In this document: positions 17,063 to 25,312 of the stretch, piece after piece
How positions within the stretch are numbered: the stretch's first letter is position 1
How the letters are laid out: every line of letters begins with the position of its first letter
Origin: Clostridia bacterium
GTDB lineage: Bacteria; Bacillota_A; Clostridia; UMGS1883
DNA length: 64,000 nucleotides
Assembly (NCBI GenBank): GCA_017467965.1
Contig: JAFUJZ010000024.1
Span: 1 to 64,000 of the forward strand
Direction of reading: 5' to 3'
Program-made: the position numbers and the translations under genes
The notes under the pieces: generated by a model
Database searches by the model: none
Told to the model about the DNA's origin: nothing
Seen by the model: only the letters and a program-made list of their open reading frames with translations

Positions 17063-17458
17063 ATGGCAGTAACACAGTATTTCGGTACAGGTAGAAGAAA
17101 GAAGTCCGTTGCAAGAGTTCGTCTTGTACCCGGCACAGGTAATGTTATTATCAACAAGAGAAGCCTTGATGATTACTTCGGTCTTGAAACACTCAAGGTT
17201 ATCGTTCGTCAGCCCCTCACACTTACAGGTACAGTTGACAAGTTCGACGTAATCTGTAACGTTCAGGGTGGCGGTTTTACAGGTCAGGCAGGTGCTATCC
17301 GTCACGGTGTAGCTCGTGCACTCCTTAAGGTAGACGAAGAAGCATACCGTTCCGACCTCAAGAAGGCAGGTTTCCTCACAAGAGACCCCAGAATGAAGGA
17401 AAGAAAGAAGTACGGTTTGAAGGCAGCTCGTCGTGCTCCTCAGTTCTCCAAGAGATAA
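17063..17458 (+). CDS. rpsI: Ribosomal protein S9
   Basis: 131 residues, 30S subunit. [19 protein letters not shown] opens the protein, [18 protein letters not shown] is the central motif, and [17 protein letters not shown] is the basic tail that reaches the P site. GGGAGG precedes the start. It is the second gene of the rplM operon and ends just before a strong terminator. Confidence 0.97.
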   Translation: MAVTQYFGTGRRKKSVARVRLVPGTGNVIINKRSLDDYFGLETLKVIVRQPLTLTGTVDKFDVICNVQGGGFTGQAGAIRHGVARALLKVDEEAYRSDLKKAGFLTRDPRMKERKKYGLKAARRAPQFSKR

Positions 17459-17480
17459 CAGATATACAGTTGTCTTTCTA

Positions 17481-17514
17481 CAGCAGGTTTTCTCAGGAAA
17501 ACCTGCTGTTTTTA
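17481..17514 (+). terminator. Terminator of rplM-rpsI
   Basis: 12-bp perfect stem CAGCAGGTTTTC (17481-17492) with its complement (17497-17508), loop TCAG, then TTTTT. Confidence 0.9.
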
Positions 17515-17580
17515 TATTCGCATAAGCATTTTGTACATTTTATTTTCAAAAGACAGAATAATTTTTTTTAATTTTACCGA

Positions 17581-17609
17581 TTGAACTTTTTACATAAATG
17601 CGGTATAAT
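17581..17609 (+). promoter_or_regulatory. Promoter of MATE exporter gene
   Basis: TTGAAC (17581-17586), 17-bp spacer, TATAAT (17604-17609). The predicted transcript starts near 17616, upstream of the leader hairpin at 17626. Confidence 0.75.
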
Positions 17610-17625
17610 TTATCCATCGAGCAGC

Positions 17626-17666
17626 AAATGCGTAAGTCCAGATTTGAGGACTTACGCATTTTTTGC
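17626..17666 (+). promoter_or_regulatory. Leader terminator (attenuator) before MATE gene
   Basis: Perfect 14-bp stem AAATGCGTAAGTCC (17626-17639) with its complement (17648-17661), 8-nt loop, then a T tract running to 17664. It sits between the promoter and the AGGAGG at 17673, so it should stop transcription before the exporter gene unless it is prevented from folding. An ATG at 17628 begins inside the hairpin, in a frame that runs on past the exporter start; whether it is translated is unknown. Confidence 0.7.
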
Positions 17667-17685
17667 GTTTTTAGGAGGTTTTTAA

Positions 17686-19092
17686 ATGGAACAAATCAAT
17701 CAGGATTTTCTCGTTACGGAAAAACTCGGAAAGCTTATGAGGAAATATGCAATACCTTGTATTATTTCCTTACTTGTAGGAGCATTGTATAATATTGTTG
17801 ACCAGATATTTATTGCAAACGCAGATTATCTCGGTTCATACGGCAATGCCGCCAATACTGTTGTGTTTCCGCTTACAGTAATTGCTCTCGGCATCGCCGT
17901 CATGATTGGTGACGGCTCGTGTGCATTTGTCAGCATATCACTTGGCGCAAACAGAAGAGATGCTGCGCACAAAAGCGTGGGAAGTGCTGTTCTTTTATGT
18001 ATTATCAGCAGTATTGTATTAACAGCAATATATCTGCTTTTTATGGACCCCATTTTGACCGTGTTCGGCGGAAGAGTAAATGAAGAAACATTTGCTCATG
18101 CAAAGGAATATTTCTTTTGGATAGCACTTGGTATTCCTTTTTACATATTCGGGCAGGCAATGAATCCGATTATCCGCTCAGACGGCAGCCCTAAATTTGC
18201 GATGTTTGCTATCCTTACCGGTGCAATAACAAATATTATTCTTGATCCTATATTTATTTATCCATTGAAAATGGGTATGATGGGTGCCGCAGTAGCAACA
18301 GTAATCGGGCAAATCCTTACGGCGTTGCTTTCTCTTTGGTATATCTGCCGTATGAAATCCTTAAAGCTTAGTAGACACAGCTTTGGATTTTTCGGTGGTA
18401 TTATGAAAAGGTTTTTATCGCTTGGTCTTACGAGCTTTCTTGCACAGATTTCACTCGTTATTTCAATGGCGGCGGTACAGAATATGTGTACCAAATATGG
18501 TGCAATGGACAAAATTTTCGGTCAGCCTGAGTATTCACAAATACCTCTCGCAGTTTTAGGTATAGTAATGAAATTTTTCCAAATCGCAATTTCAATTTCT
18601 ATAGGTCTTGCCGCAGGTTGTATTCCGATTGTCGGATACAACATTGGTGCGAACAGAAAAGACAGAGCAAAGAAGCTGTTCACCTACCTTCTTTTAGCTG
18701 AGGCAGCTATCGGTTTAATTGCATTATTTATTGTTGAAGTCTTTCCGCAACAGCTCATCGGCATTTTCGGTGCGGGAAACGAAAGCGTATATTATACTGA
18801 ATTTGCAATTAAGAGTTTCCGTATTTACCTTTGCATGATGGTACTTGCAATGATAAACAAAGGCTCGTTTATATATTTACAGGCTCTTGGGAAAGCAGCT
18901 CTTTCTACAACAATATCTTTGACAAGAGAAATAATATTTGGCGTTTTTCTTCCGATTATTTTCCCTATTTTCTGGGGCTTGGACGGTATACTGTACTCTT
19001 TCCCTGCGGCAGATATACTAACTTTTGTTATAGCGGTCATTATTATACGCAAAACTTATAAAGAGCTAAATTCCAATCCGTTAAAAAACTAA
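17686..19092 (+). CDS. MATE-family multidrug/sodium antiporter
   Basis: 468 residues with about 12 membrane helices in two similar halves, typical of MATE exporters that expel drugs or metabolites in exchange for Na+ or H+. LVGALYNIVDQIFIA near residue 30 and the pairs GAxxxNIILDPIFI and GYNIGANRKDRAKK are family signatures. The start at 17686 has AGGAGG 7 bases upstream. It is a single-gene unit preceded by a leader terminator, which suggests induction by antitermination. The substrate is not predictable. Confidence 0.9.
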   Translation: MEQINQDFLVTEKLGKLMRKYAIPCIISLLVGALYNIVDQIFIANADYLGSYGNAANTVVFPLTVIALGIAVMIGDGSCAFVSISLGANRRDAAHKSVGSAVLLCIISSIVLTAIYLLFMDPILTVFGGRVNEETFAHAKEYFFWIALGIPFYIFGQAMNPIIRSDGSPKFAMFAILTGAITNIILDPIFIYPLKMGMMGAAVATVIGQILTALLSLWYICRMKSLKLSRHSFGFFGGIMKRFLSLGLTSFLAQISLVISMAAVQNMCTKYGAMDKIFGQPEYSQIPLAVLGIVMKFFQIAISISIGLAAGCIPIVGYNIGANRKDRAKKLFTYLLLAEAAIGLIALFIVEVFPQQLIGIFGAGNESVYYTEFAIKSFRIYLCMMVLAMINKGSFIYLQALGKAALSTTISLTREIIFGVFLPIIFPIFWGLDGILYSFPAADILTFVIAVIIIRKTYKELNSNPLKN

Positions 19093-19117
19093 ATTTGTTA
19101 TTTAATATTTTTAATTT

Positions 19118-19136
19118 ACCTATTGACAAAGTAGGT
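19118..19136. promoter_or_regulatory. ACCTA-N9-TAGGT operator at T-box promoter
   Basis: ACCTATTGACAAAGTAGGT, a 5-9-5 palindrome covering the -35 hexamer of the T-box promoter. The identical 19 bases occur on the minus strand at 25245-25263 in front of metY. A repressor bound here would block initiation. The Rrf2 protein at 21444 is the best candidate. Confidence 0.65.
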
Positions 19137-19151
19137 GTTTAGTGTTATTAT
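19123..19151 (+). promoter_or_regulatory. Promoter of T-box / trpB2 transcript
   Basis: TTGACA (19123-19128), 17-bp spacer, TATTAT (19146-19151). The -35 is embedded in the ACCTA-N9-TAGGT palindrome. Confidence 0.75.
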
Positions 19152-19164
19152 CATATCAAAGTTA

Positions 19165-19425
19165 ATAAACTTAAACCGTTGAGACAGAAAAAAGTCAGTC
19201 ACCAATTCTTCCAGCGAGCGGATTACGGTGTGAGTTCCGCAGAATTGCCTGAGTAATATGGGCTGTCGAGGGCGGCGTTAAATGCGCTGACGTTAACTCG
19301 CGTTAGGAGTCGGAGATGTGTTGGCATCTCGCAGAGGGGTTTCAAAGCCCGAACCAAGGTGGCACCGCGGAATTATAAATTTTCGCCCTTGAATTGTATG
19401 TTTTTATGCAATTCAAGGGTTTTTT
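19165..19425 (+). promoter_or_regulatory. T-box riboswitch, tryptophan specific
   Basis: The T-box sequence AAGGTGGCACCGCGG is near 19359. Stem I has the base pair set GACAG/CTGTC, and the specifier loop strand reads GTAATATGGG just before CTGTC. By the usual spacing of one purine between codon and helix, the specifier is UGG (Trp). The antiterminator bulge is UGGC, whose last base pairs with a G discriminator, as in bacterial tRNA-Trp. The terminator is CCCTTGAATTG (19386-19396) with CAATTCAAGGG (19409-19419) and T6. Uncharged tRNA-Trp should therefore switch on trpB2 and the ECF gene. Specifier assignment rests on hand folding. Confidence 0.9.
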
Positions 19426-19525
19426 AATTTCCGCAAAGAAAGGAAGGTGTATTTTTACAAGGGGTGTCATATTATATCAAGCAGCACAAATAAGGCCGTA
19501 TTAAATAAAGAAAGGATGTATTAAA

Positions 19526-20899
19526 ATGACAGAAAACAAAATTCCCTACAAAATTTATTTGAACGAAAATGAGATGCCCACTGCTTGGTACAATATGCGT
19601 GCAGACATGAAAACCAAGCCTGCCCCTTTATTAAATCCTGCAACACTTAAGCCTATGGGCAAAGAGGAGCTTTCCGGTGTGTTCTGTGAAGAGCTTGTCG
19701 AGCAGGAGCTTGACGATACCACAGCCTATTTCCCAATCCCCACCGAAATCCGTGATTTTTATAAGATGTACCGTCCTGCTCCGTTAGTTCGGGCATACTG
19801 CTTAGAAAAAAAGCTCGGCACACCTGCAAAAATCTACTACAAATTTGAAGGTAACAACACCTCTGGCAGTCACAAGCTCAATTCTGCCATTGCACAAGCC
19901 TATTACGCCAAAAAGCAGGGTCTCCGCGGCGTGACTACAGAAACAGGTGCAGGTCAGTGGGGCACGGCGCTTTCCATGGCATGTTCATACTTTGACCTTG
20001 ACTGTAAGGTCTATATGGTAAAATGCTCATACGAGCAAAAACCCTTCCGCCGTGAGGTAATGCGTACCTACGGTGCATCTGTTACTCCCTCTCCCTCTAT
20101 GGAAACACAGGTAGGTAAAAAGATTTTACAGGAGTTCCCCGGCACAACAGGCTCATTGGGCTGTGCAATAAGTGAGGCTGTTGAAAAGGCAACAACCAGC
20201 GAGGGTTATCGCTATGTATTGGGCAGTGTACTAAATCAAGTGCTTTTGCATCAGAGCATTATCGGTCTTGAAACAAAAGCCGCACTTGATAAATACAATA
20301 TCAAGCCCGACATAATCATCGGCTGTGCAGGCGGCGGCAGTAACCTTGGCGGTCTTATAGCCCCCTTTATGGGCGAAAAACTCCGCGGCGAAAAGGACTA
20401 TCGCATTATTGCAGTAGAACCTGCCTCCTGCCCCAGTTTTACAAGAGGCACATACGCATATGACTTCTGTGATACAGGCATGGTTTGTCCCCTTGCCAAG
20501 ATGTATACCTTAGGAAGCGGATTTATCCCGTCTCCTAACCACGCAGGCGGGCTCAGATATCACGGTATGAGCTCCACTCTGTCTGAGCTTTATCACCAGG
20601 GCTTAATGGAAGCCGTGAGCGTAAAGCAGACAGATGTTTTTGAAGCCGCAGAGCAGTTTGCCCGCGTTGAAGGCATACTTCCCGCTCCCGAAAGCAGCCA
20701 TGCAATACGTGTTGCCATTGACGAAGCGTTGAAATGCAAGGAAACAGGTGAAGAAAAGACAATCGTCTTCGGCTTAACAGGCACAGGCTACTTTGACATG
20801 GTAGCTTATGAAAAATTCCATGAGGGACAAATGAGCGACTATATTCCTACCGATGATGATTTAAAAAAGAGCCTTTCAAAGCTCCCTTATATTAGATAA
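19526..20899 (+). CDS. TrpB2-type tryptophan synthase beta chain-like enzyme
   Basis: 457 residues, longer than canonical TrpB and matching the TrpB2 branch. RPAPLVRAYCLEKKLG, then EGNNTSGSHKLNSA with K117 as PLP lysine, GAGQWGTALSMAC and CAGGGSNLGG (phosphate cup) are all present. TrpB makes tryptophan from indole and serine. No trpA or other trp gene is nearby, so indole salvage is likely; a different nucleophile cannot be excluded. AAAGGATG lies 7 bases before the start. It is controlled by the tryptophan T-box and co-transcribed with the ECF S-component gene 16 bases downstream. Confidence 0.88.
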   Translation: MTENKIPYKIYLNENEMPTAWYNMRADMKTKPAPLLNPATLKPMGKEELSGVFCEELVEQELDDTTAYFPIPTEIRDFYKMYRPAPLVRAYCLEKKLGTPAKIYYKFEGNNTSGSHKLNSAIAQAYYAKKQGLRGVTTETGAGQWGTALSMACSYFDLDCKVYMVKCSYEQKPFRREVMRTYGASVTPSPSMETQVGKKILQEFPGTTGSLGCAISEAVEKATTSEGYRYVLGSVLNQVLLHQSIIGLETKAALDKYNIKPDIIIGCAGGGSNLGGLIAPFMGEKLRGEKDYRIIAVEPASCPSFTRGTYAYDFCDTGMVCPLAKMYTLGSGFIPSPNHAGGLRYHGMSSTLSELYHQGLMEAVSVKQTDVFEAAEQFARVEGILPAPESSHAIRVAIDEALKCKETGEEKTIVFGLTGTGYFDMVAYEKFHEGQMSDYIPTDDDLKKSLSKLPYIR

Positions 20900-20915
20900 T
20901 AATGACGGTGATTTT

Positions 20916-21419
20916 ATGAAAACTTCTGTACAAAAAACAGTATTTGCGTCACTTCTTGCAGCTCTGGTGTGCGTAGCTACGATGATTATTAAGCTGCCGT
21001 CTCCTTTGGGAGGCTATATGAACTTAGGTGATTGTGTAGTTCTCTTATCCGGTTGGATGCTAACTCCGTTCTACGGTTTTCTTGCCGCCGGTATAGGCTC
21101 GCTTCTTGCCGATATTTTCTCAGGCTTTATACTTTACGCCCCCATAACCTTTCTGACAAAAGGACTTATGGCAATCTGTGCACATTTTGTATTTAAGCTT
21201 ACGGAGAAAAGAATGGGCAATTTCCCCTCAAGAATTTTAAGCGGCACCTTTTCAGAAATTATTATGATTTCCTCCTATTATATCTTCGAAGGCTTTTTAT
21301 ACGGATTTATACCTGCCTTGTCCAATATGCCTGCAAACATCATTCAAGGCGTTTTCGGATTAATTTTAGGTATTATTCTTATAAAAATTTTTGAGAAACA
21401 CATTATTCATCAGTTATAA
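20916..21419 (+). CDS. ECF transporter S-component, putative tryptophan/indole uptake (TrpP-like)
   Basis: 167 residues with about five to six membrane helices and the S-component pattern: an N-terminal helix with ASLLAALVCVATM, then GGYMNLGDCVVLLSGW and GFLAAGIGSLLADIFSGF. Such proteins bind a vitamin or precursor and use shared EcfAAT energising units, which are not in the window. The substrate is inferred from the tryptophan T-box and the TrpB2 gene upstream; TrpP-like tryptophan uptake is the simplest reading. Ribosome site is weak. A terminator follows within 10 bases. Confidence 0.8.
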   Translation: MKTSVQKTVFASLLAALVCVATMIIKLPSPLGGYMNLGDCVVLLSGWMLTPFYGFLAAGIGSLLADIFSGFILYAPITFLTKGLMAICAHFVFKLTEKRMGNFPSRILSGTFSEIIMISSYYIFEGFLYGFIPALSNMPANIIQGVFGLILGIILIKIFEKHIIHQL

Positions 21420-21427
21420 ATCAACAT

Positions 21428-21458
21428 AAAAACCGCGGCTAAGTTAGCCGCGGTTTTT
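21428..21458. terminator. Bidirectional terminator between ECF and Rrf2 genes
   Basis: AAAAACCGCGGC (21428-21439) with GCCGCGGTTTTT (21447-21458), T tracts on both strands. It overlaps the last codons of the minus-strand Rrf2 gene. Confidence 0.87.
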
Positions 21459-21851
21459 CATTAAATCCTCAAGGGTGATATTATCGAAATATTCATTTGC
21501 CATTTTATGAAAACCCTTCCACATAGGAAGCGTGGGACATTTTTCTGCCTTTTCGCACTTGGGTGCATCACATTCAAGGCATGCAACAGGTGCCAAGCCG
21601 TCTGTAAGACGTAAGATATCGCCCACACGATATTCGTGCGGTGCTTTTGACAGCTTATATCCGCCGCCCTTACCATGAACGCCCTCCACCATGTTATTCT
21701 TCGTAAGAATAGGCATAATCCGTTCAATGTATTTAAGCGATAGCTCCAGTCTTTCGGCAACAGACTTCATGGGTATATACCCCTCGCTCCCATGCTCAGC
21801 AAGGTCGAGCAGTACTCTTAGGGCATATCGTCCTCTTGTCGAAATCATCAT
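21444..21851 (-). CDS. Rrf2-family transcriptional regulator (CymR/IscR-like)
   Basis: 135 residues. The N-terminal winged helix includes STRGRYALRVLLDLAEH and KSVAERLELSLKYIERIM, GKGGGYKLSK is the wing. A cysteine-rich loop near residues 90-105 (CLECDAPKCEKAEKC) could hold an iron-sulfur cluster as in IscR. It lies 17 bases downstream of metF in the same operon, and metY-cysK are next door, so a cysteine/sulfur or Fe-S role is likely. The shared palindrome ACCTA-N9-TAGGT at the metF, metY and T-box promoters is its proposed operator, implying autoregulation. GGAGG precedes the chosen start. Confidence 0.88.
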   Translation of the reverse strand: MMISTRGRYALRVLLDLAEHGSEGYIPMKSVAERLELSLKYIERIMPILTKNNMVEGVHGKGGGYKLSKAPHEYRVGDILRLTDGLAPVACLECDAPKCEKAEKCPTLPMWKGFHKMANEYFDNITLEDLMKNRG

Positions 21852-21868
21852 ATCATTTTCCTCCTTAG

Positions 21869-22747
21869 TTATTTACCTAAAATATCTGAAAGATTGCTTT
21901 GTATTTTCTGAGCAACATCGGGGTTGTTCATGGAATATACATGCACATTTGTTATGTTGTTTGCATACAAATCTATAATCTGGTCCGTTGCATATGCAAT
22001 ACCTGCCTGCTTCATAGCGTTAGGGTCTGAGCCGAATTTGTCAACAATACTCTTAAATCGCTGTGGCATAAATGAGCCCGAAAGCTTGATTGCTCTTTCT
22101 ACCTGCTTTGCGTTTGTAATCGGCATAATACCGGGTATAACAGGCACGGTTATGCCTGCTTCGCGGATTTTGTAAAGGAAATTGTATAAAAGGTTGTTAT
22201 CAAAAAACATCTGTGTGGTCAAAAAATCACAGCCTGCATCAACCTTTTCCTTAAGATACTTTATATCCTCTTTTTGATTTATGCTCTCGGGATGTATCTC
22301 AGGATAGCACGCACCGCCTATGCAAAAATCACTGTTAGCACTTTTGAGCTCGTGGATCAGCTCAACCGCATGTTTATAGTCCCATTTTGACCGATCTGTA
22401 CCTTCAAGCTCCTTTGGTATATCACCGCGAAGAGCCATAACATTCGTAATGCCTGCATCTTTAATCGCTTGGATTTTTTCATGTACGGTCTCCTTTGTGG
22501 ACGAAACACAGGTAAGATGCGCCAGTGTAGGCACATTGTAGAGCTGTTTTATGTTTTTTGCAATATCAAGTGTATATTTACTCGTTCCGCCGCCTGCACC
22601 GTATGTAACGCTCATAAATGACGGTTTGAGCTTTGCAATCTCCTCCGTTGCACTCTTTACGCTTTCAAAGCCCATTTCGGTTTTGGGCGGGAAAACCTCA
22701 AAGGATAAAGACAGTGTATCTTTTGTAACTAAATCTATAATTTTCAT
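21869..22747 (-). CDS. metF: Methylenetetrahydrofolate reductase
   Basis: 292 residues, the usual MetF size. It reduces 5,10-methylene-THF to 5-methyl-THF, the methyl donor for methionine. SFEVFPPKTEMGFES opens the FAD TIM barrel; SVTYGAGGGTSKYTLDIA, HLTCVSSTKE, ALRGDIP and GGACYPEIHPES are family motifs, and FLTTQMFFDN is the substrate loop. GGAG stands 7 bases before the ATG. First gene of a two-gene operon with the Rrf2 regulator. Confidence 0.95.
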   Translation of the reverse strand: MKIIDLVTKDTLSLSFEVFPPKTEMGFESVKSATEEIAKLKPSFMSVTYGAGGGTSKYTLDIAKNIKQLYNVPTLAHLTCVSSTKETVHEKIQAIKDAGITNVMALRGDIPKELEGTDRSKWDYKHAVELIHELKSANSDFCIGGACYPEIHPESINQKEDIKYLKEKVDAGCDFLTTQMFFDNNLLYNFLYKIREAGITVPVIPGIMPITNAKQVERAIKLSGSFMPQRFKSIVDKFGSDPNAMKQAGIAYATDQIIDLYANNITNVHVYSMNNPDVAQKIQSNLSDILGK

Positions 22748-22775
22748 TTTTTTGCTCCATTACTGCTTTTTATTT

Positions 22776-22805
22776 ATTATACTACTTTTCAAGTAGGTTA
22801 GTCAA
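22776..22805 (-). promoter_or_regulatory. metF-rrf2 promoter with embedded operator
   Basis: Minus strand: TTGACT (22805-22800), 18-bp spacer, TATAAT (22781-22776). The palindrome ACCTA-N9-TAGTA occupies 22798-22780 between and across the hexamers, one mismatch from the ACCTA-N9-TAGGT sites at 19118, 25200 and 25245. This would allow the Rrf2 protein to repress its own operon. Confidence 0.7.
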
Positions 22806-22811
22806 CTGTAA

Positions 22812-22844
22812 AAATGCCGACACTCATGCTAAGTGTCGGCATTT
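22812..22844 (-). terminator. Terminator of metY-cysK
   Basis: AAATGCCGACACT (22812-22824) with AGTGTCGGCATTT (22832-22844), 7-nt loop. On the minus strand it is followed by T5 and lies 1 base past the cysK stop. Confidence 0.88.
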
Positions 22845-22845
22845 G

Positions 22846-23775
22846 TTATTCTTGAAACAGCGGTGTCGAGAGGTATCTGTCTCCCGTATCAGGTAGCAGG
22901 ACAACAATGTTTTTCCCTTCGTTTTCAGGGCGTAGTGCAAGCTGTATTGCCGCATAGGTTGCCGCGCCTGATGATATTCCTACAAGCACACCTTCGCTCT
23001 TGCCGATTAGTCTGCCTGTTTCAAAGGCATCCTCGTTTTCCACCGTTATTATTTCATCATAAACATCGGTATTCAAAACATCGGGTACAAAGCCTGCACC
23101 TATCCCCTGTATTTTGTGTGCTCCTGAGACTCCCGTTGACAACACGGGTGAATCCTTCGGCTCAACTGCCACAATTTTGACATCGGGATTTTTGGATTTT
23201 AAGTATTCACCCACACCTGTTATTGTGCCGCCCGTACCTACGCCGGCAACAAAAATATCAACCTTACCGTCCGTATCTGAGTATATTTCGGGGCCTGTTG
23301 TTTCTCGGTGTGCTTTAGGGTTATTGGGGTTTACAAACTGCCCCGGGATAAAGCTGTGAGGGATTTCATTTGCGAGCTCTTCGGCTTTTGCTATAGCTCC
23401 CTTCATGCCTTTTGCCCCCTCTGTTAAAACAAGCTCTGCACCGTAAGCCTTCATCAACTGACGGCGTTCAACGCTCATGGTTTCGGGCATAACAAGAATT
23501 ATCCTATAGCCTCTTGCCGCGCTTACTGCTGCAAGCCCTATGCCGGTATTGCCGCTGGTCGGTTCAATAATGACACTGCCTTCTTTTAGTTTGCCTTCCT
23601 CTTCCGCTGCGTCAATCATCGCCTTTGCAATACGGTCCTTTACAGAGCCTGCGGGATTAAAATATTCAAGCTTTGCCAAAACCTTTGCCTTAAGCTTCAA
23701 TTTCTTTTCAATATTGGAAAGCTCCAAAAGAGGTGTTTTTCCTACAATTTGATCCGCTGATGTATAAATACTCAT
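22846..23775 (-). CDS. cysK: Cysteine synthase A (O-acetylserine sulfhydrylase)
   Basis: 309 residues. K46 in [11 protein letters not shown] carries [15 protein letters not shown] is the substrate loop, and [13 protein letters not shown] and VGISSGAA are phosphate-binding loops. Makes cysteine from O-acetylserine and sulfide. The ATG at 23775 follows GGAGG; a longer open frame runs into metY and is rejected. It lies one base after the metY stop, so the two are co-translated. Confidence 0.95.
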   Translation of the reverse strand: MSIYTSADQIVGKTPLLELSNIEKKLKLKAKVLAKLEYFNPAGSVKDRIAKAMIDAAEEEGKLKEGSVIIEPTSGNTGIGLAAVSAARGYRIILVMPETMSVERRQLMKAYGAELVLTEGAKGMKGAIAKAEELANEIPHSFIPGQFVNPNNPKAHRETTGPEIYSDTDGKVDIFVAGVGTGGTITGVGEYLKSKNPDVKIVAVEPKDSPVLSTGVSGAHKIQGIGAGFVPDVLNTDVYDEIITVENEDAFETGRLIGKSEGVLVGISSGAATYAAIQLALRPENEGKNIVVLLPDTGDRYLSTPLFQE

Positions 23776-23776
23776 T

Positions 23777-25066
23777 TTAACCCTCCTTAATTTGATTGAA
23801 AGCGTTTTCCAAGTCTGCAATAATATCATCAATATGCTCAGTACCAATCGAAAGACGGATAGTATTGTCCTTTATGCCCACACTTTCGAGTTCTTCCTTT
23901 GAAAGCTGGCTGTGAGTGGTGGTTGCAGGGTGTATTACAAGGCTCTTAACGTCTGCAACGTTGGCAAGCAGTGAAAAAATCTTCAAACTGTCAATAAACT
24001 CATGTGCTTCCTTTACACCGCCCTTGATTTCAAAAGTGAAAATCGAAGCCCCTCCGTTAGGGAAATAATATTGATACAGATTATGGTCCGGATGTTCAGA
24101 GAGAGAGGGATGATTTACCCTTTCAACTAAGGGATGCTTTGACAAATATTCAACAACCTTTTTTGTGTTTTCTGCGTGTCGTTCAAGTCTTAACGATAAT
24201 GTTTCTGTCCCCTGCAGGAGCAAAAACGCCGCAAAAGGTGAAATTGCCGCTCCCGTATCACGCAAAAGGATTGCTCTTATATATGTAACAAAAGCCGCCT
24301 TTCCTACAGCTTTAGTAAACGAAACACCATGATAGCTGGGGTTAGGTTCGCTGATTTGAGGGTACTTGCCCGCCTTTTCCCAGTCAAACTTGCCCGAATC
24401 AACAATAATACCGCCCAATGTTGTTCCGTGTCCGCCTATAAACTTTGTTGCGGAATGCACAACAATATCTGCACCGTGTTCGATAGGACGGATAAGGAAA
24501 GGTGTTCCGAAGGTGTTGTCTACAACAAGAGGAATGTTATGCTTATGTGCCAGAAGTGCCAAAGCATCAATATCGGGGATATCGCTGTTAGGGTTACCAA
24601 GCGTTTCAATATATAAAGCCCTTGTGTTGTCCCTTATTGCCTTTTCAACCTCGGTAAGATCATGTATATTTACAAAGCTTGAAGTAATGCCGAAGTTTGG
24701 CAACGTATGTTCAAGAAGGTTATAGCTTCCGCCATAGATTGTTTTTTGTGCTACTATGTGTCCGCCGTTTTGTGCTAACGCCTGGAGGGTATATGTAATA
24801 GCTGCTGCCCCTGATGCAAGTGCAAGCGCTGCAACACCGCCCTCCAATGCGGCAATACGCTTTTCAAAAACATCCTGTGTTGAGTTTGTTAATCTACCAT
24901 AGATATTGCCTGCATCTTCCAGATTAAATCTTGCCTTTGCGTGAGCGGAATTATGGAACACATAGCTTGTTGTTGCATAAATCGGCACAGCACGCGCATC
25001 TGTTGCCACATCGGGTTCTTCCTGTCCTACATGGAGCTGGAGTGTTTCAAATTTATATTCTGACAT
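23777..25066 (-). CDS. metY: O-acetylhomoserine sulfhydrylase
   Basis: 429 residues, longer than CGS/CBL members and typical of OAH sulfhydrylases. [21 protein letters not shown] is the signature N terminus; [15 protein letters not shown] and [10 protein letters not shown] (PLP lysine) are conserved, and [14 protein letters not shown] ends the protein. It makes homocysteine from O-acetylhomoserine and sulfide, or acts with O-acetylserine. First gene of the metY-cysK operon with a promoter flanked by two copies of the ACCTA-N9-TAGGT palindrome. Confidence 0.92.
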   Translation of the reverse strand: MSEYKFETLQLHVGQEEPDVATDARAVPIYATTSYVFHNSAHAKARFNLEDAGNIYGRLTNSTQDVFEKRIAALEGGVAALALASGAAAITYTLQALAQNGGHIVAQKTIYGGSYNLLEHTLPNFGITSSFVNIHDLTEVEKAIRDNTRALYIETLGNPNSDIPDIDALALLAHKHNIPLVVDNTFGTPFLIRPIEHGADIVVHSATKFIGGHGTTLGGIIVDSGKFDWEKAGKYPQISEPNPSYHGVSFTKAVGKAAFVTYIRAILLRDTGAAISPFAAFLLLQGTETLSLRLERHAENTKKVVEYLSKHPLVERVNHPSLSEHPDHNLYQYYFPNGGASIFTFEIKGGVKEAHEFIDSLKIFSLLANVADVKSLVIHPATTTHSQLSKEELESVGIKDNTIRLSIGTEHIDDIIADLENAFNQIKEG

Positions 25067-25199
25067 AATTGTTACTTCCTTTCGGTAATATAATTGTATG
25101 TTTTTTTATTTTAATACATACCTTCACATTCGACCAAAACGGAAGTTTTCTCTTAAAAGTTCTTCAAAATACCTTCCCATACTGACACTTCTTTCATTT

Positions 25200-25218
25200 A
25201 CCTACTTTTTTGGTAGGT
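25200..25218. promoter_or_regulatory. ACCTA-N9-TAGGT operator downstream of metY promoter
   Basis: ACCTACTTTTTTGGTAGGT, positioned just downstream of the metY -10 on the minus strand, near the expected transcription start. With the copy at 25245 it brackets the promoter. Confidence 0.6.
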
Positions 25219-25229
25219 GGATTGTTTGT

Positions 25230-25258
25230 ATTTTATCACCTTTTACCTACTTTGTCAA
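25230..25258 (-). promoter_or_regulatory. metY-cysK promoter
   Basis: Minus strand: TTGACA (25258-25253), 17-bp spacer, TAAAAT (25235-25230). The -35 lies in the operator copy at 25245. The leader to metY is about 155 bases; I see no T-box or S-box hallmark in it. Confidence 0.75.
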
Positions 25259-25263
25259 TAGGT
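25245..25263. promoter_or_regulatory. ACCTA-N9-TAGGT operator over metY -35
   Basis: Reads ACCTATTGACAAAGTAGGT on the minus strand, identical over 19 bases to the site at 19118-19136. The flanking TTTTTAATTT is shared too, suggesting a duplicated promoter region. Confidence 0.65.
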
Positions 25264-25277
25264 AAAATTAAAAATTT

Positions 25278-25305
25278 AAAAGCTTCGGAAAATTCCGAAG
25301 CTTTT
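25278..25305 (-). terminator. Terminator of uppP
   Basis: AAAAGCTTCGGAA (25278-25290) with its complement (25293-25305), 2-nt apparent loop, 8 bases beyond the uppP stop on the minus strand. The minus-strand T tract is short (TTTT then A); the plus-strand one is longer. Confidence 0.7.
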
Positions 25306-25312
25306 TTTGCTA

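Noticed and set aside
17598..17792. 64-codon frame across the MATE leader
   Set aside because: Begins upstream of the predicted transcript start and lies mostly inside the exporter gene in another frame. Translation from the internal ATG at 17628 remains possible and is mentioned as a mechanism only.
19165..19425. tRNA gene near 19200-19400
   Set aside because: Structured region is a T-box: it has the T-box sequence, specifier loop and terminator, and lacks a cloverleaf.
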